The notes beneath the pieces were generated by a model that was given only the letters and a program-made list of their open reading frames with translations, was not told the origin of the DNA and made no database searches. The translations under genes were made by a program, and so were the position numbers. This document shows positions 6,859 through 13,770 of a DNA stretch of 16,903 nt, piece by piece; within the stretch, counting starts at the first letter, position 1; the number at the start of each line of letters is the position of its first letter. Source of the stretch: DASUGM01 sp036274055 (GTDB taxonomy: Bacteria; Acidobacteriota; Vicinamibacteria; Vicinamibacterales; SCN-69-37); the NCBI GenBank assembly GCA_036274055.1, contig DASUGM010000210.1:1-16903 (forward strand). The letters are read 5' to 3'.

Positions 6859-6962
6859 GTGAAGGATCACTGGAGGAATATGTAGGAGCGTGCAGGAGCC
6901 TCGTTGGTCTTGAAAATCAGGAGTTCCTTCACGTTCCTACACAATCCTCAACGCTCCTTCAC
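6859..6962. repeat. Imperfect palindrome of 10-base AGGA units between convergent genes
   Basis: The left arm (6859-6900) contains AGGA recurring at 10-11 base intervals with GTG or TGT between copies; the right arm (about 6921-6962) read on the other strand shows AGGA four times at exactly 10-base steps. The outer ends GTGAAGGA and TCCTTCAC (6859-6866, 6955-6962) are perfect complements. The element fills most of the 134 bases between the stops of ADOP permeases 1 and 2, the place for a bidirectional terminator. No T-tract is obvious. Confidence 0.8.
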
Positions 6963-6975
6963 GGTGCTGTCGAGA

Positions 6976-9684
6976 CTAGTCGGCCCGCAGCGTCTCGACC
7001 GGATCCACTCCAGCCGCCCGGCGCGCCGGCAGCCAACTCGCTACCGCCGCGGTCGCGATCAGCACGATGGCGGTGCCGGCAAACGTCGTCAAGTCGGTGG
7101 GCGCGACGCCGTAGAGCACGCTGGCCAGAAAGCCGCTCAGGCCAAACGCCGCCGCCAGACCGATGACGACGCCGACGACCGTCAGTGCCAGCCCGCCGCG
7201 CACAATCATCGACAACACGTCGGCGGGTCGAGCGCCGAGCGCCAGCCGCACGCCGATTTCGCGCCGGCGTTCGCTGACCAGCGCCGCGAGCACGCCGTAA
7301 AGACCGACCGCCCCCAACAGCAGCCCGAGCACGGCGAACGCGCCGAGCAGCACCGTCAACAGCCGCGGCCGTGCCAGCGCATGGCTGACCGCGTCGTCGA
7401 AGGTGAAGGCCGCGGCTATCGGCTGCGCCGGATCGATCGACCAGATCGCGTTGCGAATCGCCGGCACGAGCGACAGCGGATCGCCGGCCACGCGGGCGAC
7501 GATGGTCGTCTTGACGCGGCCGTTCTGCAGGTTGTGGATATAGATGGTCGGGCGCGCAGGTTCGGACACCGCGACCTGCCGGATGTCGTCGACGACGCCG
7601 ATGATCTCGGCGTCGCCGCGCGGACCAAACTGCACTCGCTTGCCGACCGCCCGCTCACCCGGAAAATACTGCCGCGCGAACGCATCGTTCACGATGACGA
7701 CGAACGGCGCGCCAAACCGATCGCGCGGCGTGTACTCGCGGCCGTCGACGCGCGCGCCGATGGTTCGAAAATATCCGTCGCTCACGTGGATGACCGTCGC
7801 GGTCGGGGAATCCTGTCCGGCGGGCACCGGTTGGCCGGGAATCGTGAACCCGTTGCGCTCGCCGTTGCCGCGGAACGGCGCGTCCTTCACTGCCGCGGCC
7901 GAGATCACACCAGGCAGCGTCCGCACTTTCTCGATCACTTCCTGGTAGTACGCCGTCCACACCGGCGGTTGCGGCACGTTCGCGGGCGGCGGCACGGCCG
8001 GAGGCGGCGGCGAGTGCCGCGCGGTGTCAATGGTGAACTGCACGGCAATCAGCTGGTCGGCCTTGAAACCGGGATCGACGCGCGTCAACGCGAGAAAGCT
8101 GCGCGCCATCAACCCGGCGCCGACGGCGAGCATCATCGCGAACGCGACTTCGGCGACGACGAGGCCACGCTGGAGGCGTCCGTGCCCGGAGCCGGCGACG
8201 CTCCGCCCGCCGTGGCGAAGCGCCAGCTGCGCGTGGCCGCCGCGCGACATCCGCCAGGCCGGCACGAGGCCGACGAGCACGCCGGTCACGATCGTCACTG
8301 CCAGTGCGAACAGGACGACGGTGAGGTCGAGCGCGATCTCACCGGAGCGCGGCAGCTCGCCGGCGCTGAGCAGGAGCAGTCCCCGCAGCCCGACGTCGGC
8401 GAGGCCCAGGCCAATCGCGCCGCCGAAACCGGCAAGCAGCAGGCTCTCGGTCAGCAGCTGCCGCACCAGCCGTTCGCGTCGCGCACCGAGCGCCAGGCGG
8501 ACGGCGACTTCGCGGACGCGCGTCGCCGATCGGGCCAGCTGCAACCCGGTGACGTTGACGCACGCCATGAGCAGCACCAGGCCGACCGCGCCGAGCAGCA
8601 CGAGCAGCGGATCCTGCACCGGTCCGCTGATCACTTCGGCCAGCGGCTCCACGGTCGCCGCGCCCCAGGCCTGGTTCTCCTGCGGATATTGCGCCGCCAA
8701 TCGCGCCGTGATTGCCTGCATCTCGGTCGAAACATTCTCGCGGGTCACGCCGGGCCTGGCGCGCGCGACGACGGTCAGCAGACGGACGAAGCGCAGGCGC
8801 GGAATCGAGGTGTCGGGAATCGTCGAGTACGGCAGGAACAGATCCGCCTGCTCCGTCGGATAACGCAGCGACTCCGGCAGCACGCCGATGATGGAGTACG
8901 GATCGCCGTCGAGCGCGATCGCCGCGCCGATCGCGTCGGGCGCGCCGCCGAACTCGCGCTGCCAGAATCCATAGGTCAGCAGCGCGATCTTGTCCGGACC
9001 GCCGCGGACGAGTTCGTCTTCGCGCGGCAGGCGGCCGGCGACGGGCTGGACGCCGAGCGTGCTCAGCAACCCCGGCGTGATGAACACGGCGGCGAGCCGG
9101 CGCGGATCGCCGCGGCCGCTGAGATCGACGCCGCTCGATCCGTCGCTGTACCAGTAGCCGCCGATGTCGTCGATGACGTTGCGCTGCCCCCGCCAATCGT
9201 CGAGATCGACCGGCGAGACCGAGGCGTGCAGCATGTTGGCGCTGCGATTGGCTGAGTAGACGGTGTAGAGGCGATCCGGCTCAGGAAAGGGCAACGGGCG
9301 GACGAGGACGCCGTAGACCATCGAGAAAATCGCGGTGTTGGCGCCGATGCCGAGCGCCAGGGTCAGAATCGCGGTTGCAGAAAACGCCGGCGCAGCGACC
9401 AGGCGGCGCCAGCCGTACTTCAGATCCTGAACGAACTCACGCATGTAGGCTCTCCTGCGGGCGCTGGTCTCGGCGCGTTCGTCGGTTTCATGCATGAAGC
9501 GCCGGGCGTCGTCGAGATCGCCGAACTCACGGTGCGCCTGCGCGCGCGCGGCGTCGGGCGCGAGTCCGCGCGCGATCAGCTCTTCGGTCCGGGTGTCGAG
9601 GTGAAAGCGCAACTCGGCCTCGACGCCCTCGGGAATCGAGCGCGGCGCGACTGGACGGCCGGCGGGTCGCGGGTCGCCGGTCAT
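6976..9684 (-). CDS. ADOP-type orphan ABC permease 2 (MacB/FtsX, duplicated)
   Basis: 902 residues from the ATG at 9684, chosen because it gives a 4-base ATGA overlap with padR; the longer frame to 9813 only adds antisense of padR. Residues about 15-75 form a HAAS-like prefix ('EGVEAELRFHLDTRTEELIA', 'AHREFGDLDDARRFM'), a different type from the prefixes of permeases 1 and 3. Then 'FVQDLKYGWRRLVAAPAFSA' and TM1 (about 97-125), periplasmic core 1, FtsX 1 (from about 360, 'ACVNVTGLQLARSATRVREV'), a middle membrane segment (507-530), periplasmic core 2 and FtsX 2 (from about 779), ending 'PARRAAGVDPVETLRAD'. A proline-rich insert 'PPPPAVPPPANVPQPP' lies at about residue 555-572 in core 2. No ATPase is adjacent. 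Convergent with permease 1. Confidence 0.94.
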   Translation of the reverse strand: MTGDPRPAGRPVAPRSIPEGVEAELRFHLDTRTEELIARGLAPDAARAQAHREFGDLDDARRFMHETDERAETSARRRAYMREFVQDLKYGWRRLVAAPAFSATAILTLALGIGANTAIFSMVYGVLVRPLPFPEPDRLYTVYSANRSANMLHASVSPVDLDDWRGQRNVIDDIGGYWYSDGSSGVDLSGRGDPRRLAAVFITPGLLSTLGVQPVAGRLPREDELVRGGPDKIALLTYGFWQREFGGAPDAIGAAIALDGDPYSIIGVLPESLRYPTEQADLFLPYSTIPDTSIPRLRFVRLLTVVARARPGVTRENVSTEMQAITARLAAQYPQENQAWGAATVEPLAEVISGPVQDPLLVLLGAVGLVLLMACVNVTGLQLARSATRVREVAVRLALGARRERLVRQLLTESLLLAGFGGAIGLGLADVGLRGLLLLSAGELPRSGEIALDLTVVLFALAVTIVTGVLVGLVPAWRMSRGGHAQLALRHGGRSVAGSGHGRLQRGLVVAEVAFAMMLAVGAGLMARSFLALTRVDPGFKADQLIAVQFTIDTARHSPPPPAVPPPANVPQPPVWTAYYQEVIEKVRTLPGVISAAAVKDAPFRGNGERNGFTIPGQPVPAGQDSPTATVIHVSDGYFRTIGARVDGREYTPRDRFGAPFVVIVNDAFARQYFPGERAVGKRVQFGPRGDAEIIGVVDDIRQVAVSEPARPTIYIHNLQNGRVKTTIVARVAGDPLSLVPAIRNAIWSIDPAQPIAAAFTFDDAVSHALARPRLLTVLLGAFAVLGLLLGAVGLYGVLAALVSERRREIGVRLALGARPADVLSMIVRGGLALTVVGVVIGLAAAFGLSGFLASVLYGVAPTDLTTFAGTAIVLIATAAVASWLPARRAAGVDPVETLRAD

Positions 9685-10010
9685 GGCTTGAGCACGTCGA
9701 ACACGGCGGTCGCGTAGCGACGCCACGCCGACTCCTCCGCCTGCAGACGTTTCTTCCCCTTCGTCGTCAACCGATAGAACCGCGCCCGGCGGTTGTTGTC
9801 GGAGAGGCCCCACTCGGCGCTGACGCAGCCGGCCGCCTCGAGCCGGCGCAGCGCCTTGTAGAGCGGCGCGTCCTCGATCTCGATGGCGCCGCCGGTGCGA
9901 TCGCGCACCCAGCGGGCCACCGCGTAGCCGTGGCGCGGGCCGCCGGAGAGCGCGCGGAGGATCAGCACGTCGAGCGTGCCCTGCATCAGGTCCATCGATT
10001 CGGGAGCCAT
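9681..10010 (-). CDS. PadR-family regulator of ADOP permease 2
   Basis: 109 residues, the classic acidobacterial PadR layout: 'MDLMQGTLDVLILRALSGGP', 'RHGYAVARWVRDRT', 'IEIEDAPLYKALRRLEAAGC' (recognition helix), 'RRARFYRLTTKGKKRLQAEE' (wing) and a terminal dimer helix 'WRRYATAVFDVLKP'. The stop overlaps the permease ATG by 4 bases. The start is the ATG at 10010; a second in-frame ATG lies at residue 6 but the first fits the promoter spacing. Likely binds the ACCTTACC/GGTAAGGT dyad immediately upstream and represses the operon. Confidence 0.95.
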   Translation of the reverse strand: MAPESMDLMQGTLDVLILRALSGGPRHGYAVARWVRDRTGGAIEIEDAPLYKALRRLEAAGCVSAEWGLSDNNRRARFYRLTTKGKKRLQAEESAWRRYATAVFDVLKP

Positions 10011-10037
10011 GTCTCTTACCTTACCTGGTAAGGTCAG
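10011..10037 (-). promoter_or_regulatory. Operator palindrome and probable leaderless start of third padR
   Basis: A perfect dyad ACCTTACC-N1-GGTAAGGT spans 10018-10034. On the minus strand its end supplies TAAGGT (10023-10018) as a -10-like hexamer, 7 bases before the ATG at 10010. No ribosome site lies in between. No good -35 is seen 17 bases further up, so the promoter is less certain than the operator. Confidence 0.65.
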
Positions 10038-10061
10038 ACGTCGGGGGAGTGTCGTTGGTTG

Positions 10062-10133
10062 GTCGTGGGTCTTGGGGCTTGGGGCTTGGGGCTTGGGGCT
10101 TGGGCGTTGGGCGTTGGGCCCTGGGCGTTAGGC
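10062..10133. repeat. Tandem heptamer array, consensus GGCTTGG
   Basis: Roughly ten 7-base units in a row: GTCGTGG, GTCTTGG, four near-identical GGCTTGG copies, then GCGTTGG twice and decaying copies (GCCCTGG, GCGTTAG). It sits between the third padR promoter and the 3' end of the peptidase gene. There is no clear inverted partner, unlike the palindromic arrays elsewhere in the window. The graded decay toward one end suggests growth by slippage. A reading frame through it yields a Pro/Lys/Gln repeat and is not believed. Confidence 0.85.
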
Positions 10134-10283
10134 CAACCCGTCTCAGCTCTACCGGATCACGCCGCACCAGCCGCGTCGATCCGGGGAGCGTGCTCAGAGC
10201 TGAGTAGGTACGCCGTCCTCTTTCCTGGCAGTTGCTCGAACCAACGTGAATAAGTGGGCCACGATTGCAGGTTCGTCGTCCCC
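10134..10283. other. Gene-free stretch with a two-part dyad (10143-10203)
   Basis: Together with flanking arrays this makes a 307-base gap (10011-10317). TCAGCTCT (10143-10150) pairs perfectly with AGAGCTGA (10196-10203), and inside it CCGGATC (10152-10158) pairs perfectly with GATCCGG (10178-10184), giving a jointed stem of 15 pairs with an 11-base bulge on one side and a 19-base loop. It could be a structured RNA 3' end for the peptidase transcript or a terminator. From 10204 to 10283 I see no gene, tRNA or clear promoter. Confidence 0.4.
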
Positions 10284-10317
10284 GCGTACCCGACGTACCC
10301 ACGTACCCGCGTACCGG
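10284..10317. repeat. Short tandem array, unit CGTACCCN
   Basis: GTACC recurs at 10286, 10295, 10303 and 10311, steps of 9, 8 and 8 bases, with CG or AC before each copy. The array abuts the stop codon of the M1 peptidase gene (10318-10320). It is another short-period repeat with its own motif at a gene border; one partial inverted copy (GGTACG) occurs at 10207-10212. Confidence 0.65.
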
Positions 10318-11940
10318 TCACTGCCTGACGACGTTCACGTAGTAAAGATCCGTCGCGACCTCGAACTGTTCCGGAGCGACGCTGATCGCCATCGTCTGAA
10401 CGTCGCGGGTCGGCGTGATGATCTGCCACTTCCCTTTCGTGCCGACGCGCACCGGCATCGCGAAGGCGGCCTCGTCGGCACGCCATCGGTAGGACACCGT
10501 CGAGTCGCCGGGATGGAAGGTGAGTTCGAGGGCCGGCAGCGCGGTGTGACGCAGATATTGATCGAAGACCGGCGTCAGGTTCATGCCGGTCTGCTTGTTG
10601 AAGAACGCGATCAGGTCCTCGGTCATGATGTTCTTGTATTCGAACTCCTTGAACATCTCGCGCAGGAGCCTCCACCATTTCGCGTCGTCATTGACGACGT
10701 TGCGGAGCGTGTTGATGAACAGCGCGCCCTTGAAATACATGTCCTGCGGCGGGGTCCGATGGATGCCGCGCGGGGTGATGATCGGCGTCCGGTTCTGGAC
10801 CTTGCTCTTGTAGGCGTTGACGTACTTCAGCGCGTCGTCGTAGCCGAAGACGTGCTCGACGTAGAGGTTCTCGAGATACGTCGCCCAGCCCTCGTGAATC
10901 CACATATCGGAGACGTCGGCCGCAGTGATGGCGTTGCCGAACCACTCGTGCGCGCTCTCGTGGATGACGATGAAGTCGAACTTCGGACTGATGCCGACGC
11001 CGGTCCAGTCGCGTTCGAGGTAGCCGTTGGCGAAGCGGTTGCCGTAGGTCACCGCGCTCTGGTGCTCCATGCCTGAGTACGGCACTTCGATCAGCTTGTA
11101 GCCGTCCTTCCTGAACGGGTATTTGCCGAAGAACTTCTCGTACGCTTCGATCATCCCCGCCGCCTGCGAGAACTGCTTCTTCCCTTTCTCGACGTTTTCC
11201 GGCAGCGTCCAGAAGTCGAGCGTCTCACCGTTGTGTGTGTCCGAAAAATGCTCGTAGGTGCCGATGTTCACCGACACGCTGTAGTTGTTGATCGGGTACT
11301 GCACGAGCCAGTCCCAGCGCGTGTAGCCGTCGCCGAGATCGGTCTTGCCGACGAACTTGCCGTTGGAGACGTCGGTCAGACCGTTCGGAATCGCGACGCT
11401 GATGCGCATGTTCTCGACTTCGTCGCGCCACTGGTCCTTGTTCGGCCACCACACCATCGCGCCTTCGCCTTCGCACGCGGTGTTGATCCACGGACGCCCC
11501 TGCGGATCGGTGCGAAACGCCAGGCCGCCGAAACGGCCGGTCGGCGGCGGCGAGCCGGAATAGAAATAGTCGATCGCGTACTCCCGGCCGGCGCGCAGCG
11601 TCTCGGGAAAATCCACCCAGACGGTGTTCAGCTCGCGCTCGTACTCGAGCGGCTGGCTGTTGAACAGGATCTTCTCGGTGACGAGATAGGACACGAGATC
11701 GAGCTGAATCCTGGTGTCGTCCTTGAGCATCCGGAAACGGATCGTGTTCTTGCCGCTGATCCGCTTCTGCTGGGGATCGATGCGGATATCGAGGTGGTAG
11801 AACAGCAGATCGTTGTTGGCGCGCCACCGGCTGTATTCGCCGCGGAGGATGTCCGCGCGCGTCGGCGCCGGCGGCGCAGGCGTCTGCGGTGCCTGCGCGA
11901 ACAAGGTGAGGAGCAGCAGTCCAAGGGCGAGACGAGCCAT
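10318..11940 (-). CDS. Exported M1-family zinc metallopeptidase
   Basis: 540 residues. GGAGG lies 5 bases before the ATG. A signal peptide 'MARLALGLLLLTLFAQA' is followed by a Pro-rich linker. Residues about 30-210 are the N-terminal beta saddle of M1 enzymes. The catalytic domain has HESAH at about residue 326, then exactly 18 residues to the third zinc ligand in 'HEGWATYLE', so the HExxH-x18-E site is intact. The usual GxMEN substrate loop reads 'GMEHQ' at about 291, and the family tyrosine is in 'YFKGALFINTLRNVV' near 401. The enzyme should hydrolyse peptides from the amino end in the periplasm or outside. It lacks the large C-terminal helical domain of full aminopeptidase N (about 870 residues), like other short secreted M1 proteins, and ends in a beta-rich tail. 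It follows the membrane-protein gene by 31 bases, so they may share a transcript. Confidence 0.93.
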   Translation of the reverse strand: MARLALGLLLLTLFAQAPQTPAPPAPTRADILRGEYSRWRANNDLLFYHLDIRIDPQQKRISGKNTIRFRMLKDDTRIQLDLVSYLVTEKILFNSQPLEYERELNTVWVDFPETLRAGREYAIDYFYSGSPPPTGRFGGLAFRTDPQGRPWINTACEGEGAMVWWPNKDQWRDEVENMRISVAIPNGLTDVSNGKFVGKTDLGDGYTRWDWLVQYPINNYSVSVNIGTYEHFSDTHNGETLDFWTLPENVEKGKKQFSQAAGMIEAYEKFFGKYPFRKDGYKLIEVPYSGMEHQSAVTYGNRFANGYLERDWTGVGISPKFDFIVIHESAHEWFGNAITAADVSDMWIHEGWATYLENLYVEHVFGYDDALKYVNAYKSKVQNRTPIITPRGIHRTPPQDMYFKGALFINTLRNVVNDDAKWWRLLREMFKEFEYKNIMTEDLIAFFNKQTGMNLTPVFDQYLRHTALPALELTFHPGDSTVSYRWRADEAAFAMPVRVGTKGKWQIITPTRDVQTMAISVAPEQFEVATDLYYVNVVRQ

Positions 11941-11971
11941 CGCGGCCTCCGGCGAGGCTCACGATATCGCA

Positions 11972-13510
11972 CTACCGGCACTCGTTCATGCGCGTGCAGG
12001 TCGGATAGTACTTGCCGTTCCACAATTCAGGCGTGAGGACGATTTCCCGGCCGGTCTTCCAGTCCAACGCTTTGACCGGCGTTTCCGGTTGGCGATTCCA
12101 GCGGCGGAGTCCGGCAATTGCCGGATAGATCTCCTGGTAACGGCACGGGATGATGCGGCGGTCGGCGTCGACCGCGCACGCCAGTGTTTGGTCGGCGCCT
12201 TGCGCTGACAACTTGGCCAACGACAACTCGGGCGAGCCGGCGACCGCGAACCAGTCGCGATTCTGGAAGGCGTTGTCGCGGCGGGCGTCGTCGTGCAGCG
12301 ATCGCAGCTTGAGCGCGCTGCCGATCGGGACGAGAAGACAGAGAACGATCCCGATCCTCCGGACCGCCGTCGGCCAGGCGCTCGCGGTAACGACCGTGCG
12401 CCACGCGAGGGCGAAGACCGCAAAGAACGCCGTGACCAGTCCGGTCGACCGGCGCAGGCCAGGATCGCCCGTCGAGAAGGCCGGCACCGCCAGGCAGAGG
12501 ACGACCAGCACCGCCGCGATCGTGCCGACCTGGCGTCCGTTCTTGCTTGTGATCAGCGCATAGCCAACGATCGCAAGCACGCCGATGAGCGCCGCGATGG
12601 AGAGCACGCCGGCGAAATCCGGCCGGCTGACGTCGAAGTAGTAGCTCTGTCCGCGCACGAAGACGTCACGCGCCGTCGTCAGCGTCGCGTGCACGGCCGT
12701 CGTCCAGTCGAACGTCAGCGTGCCGCCTCCGCGGAAGAGACCGGCGCCGGTGTCCGGATCGAACAACAGCAGCGCACGGCTCTGAACCCACGCCACTGCC
12801 AGCAGCAGCGGCGCGGCTGCGCCGGTGACGCTCAGCCAGATCGCCCGCCGATCCAGGCCGCACCACCGTGCCATCAACACGAGACTCGGCAGATACAGCA
12901 CGAACACCGGATAAGACATCGCCGCGATCATCGCGACGACGCCCGCGGCGGCGGCTTTCAGTCGATCCGCCGGCGCTGCCGATTCCGGACGAATGGACAA
13001 CAGCAGCGCCAGGCAGATCGCGCCGTACCAGACGTCGACGCCGTAGCTGGTCTGCAGCGTGTCGAAATAGATCAGCGCCGGCGACAGGCCGAGCGCGAGC
13101 AGCGGCACGATCGCCTGGCGCGGCGCGAAGGCCCGTCGAAGGATCAGCACCGCGGCGTACAGGCCGGCGAGATGCAGCAGCAGCCGGACTTTTTTCGCCG
13201 TGAACAATCCGAAGCCAAAGAGCTTGTAGGTCAGGAGCAGCGTCCCGTACCAGCCGACGTTGCTGTAGACGCCGTCATAGACCAGCCGCTCGTCGAGCCA
13301 GAACACCGCGCGGACCGACTCCGCCAGCTCTTCGTAGCGGATCTGGTGTGTGCTCGCGTCAGCAATCCACCAGACTATACAACTGAGGAGTATTGGTAGT
13401 GTCCAGAGTACGCCATCCGCGAGTCGATCGGTGGATGGCAGCCGAGGCGGCGATGTCGCACGTCGCTTCGGCAGCGTCCGCTCCCTCGTGCGCCGCGATT
13501 TTCTCGGCAA
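11972..13510 (-). CDS. Polytopic membrane protein, possible GT-C-type glycosyltransferase
   Basis: Up to 512 residues. An Arg/Lys-rich start (residues 1-30) precedes TM1 ('LWTLPILLSCIVWWIAD', about 34-50); about ten further hydrophobic segments follow, for example 'VRLLLHLAGLYAAVLIL', 'AAAGVVAMIAAMSYPVFVLY', 'AGVLSIAALIGVLAIVGYAL' and 'VGTIAAVLVVLCLAVPAF'. The first external loop carries acidic residues ('RYEELAESVR') where GT-C enzymes place catalytic acids, and the chain ends in a soluble domain with four Cys ('TLACAVDADRRIIPC', 'PTCTRMNEC'). This fits a lipid-linked sugar transferase but no diagnostic motif was found, so the function is a guess. The start is TTG at 13510, with an in-frame TAA 12 bases upstream and no ribosome site; a later start is possible. 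Confidence 0.75.
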   Translation of the reverse strand: MPRKSRRTRERTLPKRRATSPPRLPSTDRLADGVLWTLPILLSCIVWWIADASTHQIRYEELAESVRAVFWLDERLVYDGVYSNVGWYGTLLLTYKLFGFGLFTAKKVRLLLHLAGLYAAVLILRRAFAPRQAIVPLLALGLSPALIYFDTLQTSYGVDVWYGAICLALLLSIRPESAAPADRLKAAAAGVVAMIAAMSYPVFVLYLPSLVLMARWCGLDRRAIWLSVTGAAAPLLLAVAWVQSRALLLFDPDTGAGLFRGGGTLTFDWTTAVHATLTTARDVFVRGQSYYFDVSRPDFAGVLSIAALIGVLAIVGYALITSKNGRQVGTIAAVLVVLCLAVPAFSTGDPGLRRSTGLVTAFFAVFALAWRTVVTASAWPTAVRRIGIVLCLLVPIGSALKLRSLHDDARRDNAFQNRDWFAVAGSPELSLAKLSAQGADQTLACAVDADRRIIPCRYQEIYPAIAGLRRWNRQPETPVKALDWKTGREIVLTPELWNGKYYPTCTRMNECR

Positions 13511-13633
13511 GGTCGGTGATTAGACGCCGCTCGACGCAACCGGACTGCAACGTCCTGAAATAGTTTGTCGTTGAGGTGATCAGCAATTGGCTGCGTGTGA
13601 CGAAGTGCTTTGGTCCCACCCGAGGCGGGCCAT

Positions 13634-13760
13634 CCATGGATGGACGATCGGGTGATCGAGCCATGGCCGAGCGGGGCGATGGTGATCTCGTCCTTTGCTC
13701 GATCGCACGATCGCCCATGCTCTGCCATGGCTCGATCACCCGATCGCCTGTCGCCCATGG
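13634..13760. repeat. Long palindrome of 8-base GATC units after ADOP permease 3
   Basis: Arms 13645-13667 and 13724-13746 are perfect 23-base complements, flanked by CCATGG at both outer ends (13634-13639, 13755-13760). The interior also pairs imperfectly (GAGC, GGCGAT and CGATC blocks) so almost the whole element folds on itself. GATC or a close variant recurs at 8-base steps within both arms (for example GATCGGGT, GATCGAGC; GATCACCC, GATCGCCT). It ends 10 bases before the stop of permease 3, the position of a terminator. The rest of this gap (13511-13633) shows nothing I can name. Confidence 0.88.
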
Positions 13761-13770
13761 AGCGCCTTCC

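Noticed and set aside
6904..9255. 783-codon open frame on the plus strand inside ADOP permease 2
   Set aside because: Same antisense artefact; the equal length to the frame inside permease 1 is coincidence, as the translations are not alike.
9685..9813. Longer N-terminus for ADOP permease 2 (start at 9813)
   Set aside because: The extra 43 residues are the padR coding sequence in another frame; the ATG at 9684 gives the same 4-base overlap as the sister pairs.
10204..10283. A tRNA-like piece around GCTCGAACCAACG
   Set aside because: Only a vague resemblance to a T-arm; no acceptor, D or anticodon stems can be drawn.
10021..10302. 93-codon minus-strand frame between padR and the peptidase
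   Set aside because: Spans three repeats and the operator; its Pro/Lys/Gln run comes from the heptamer array and no ribosome site is seen.
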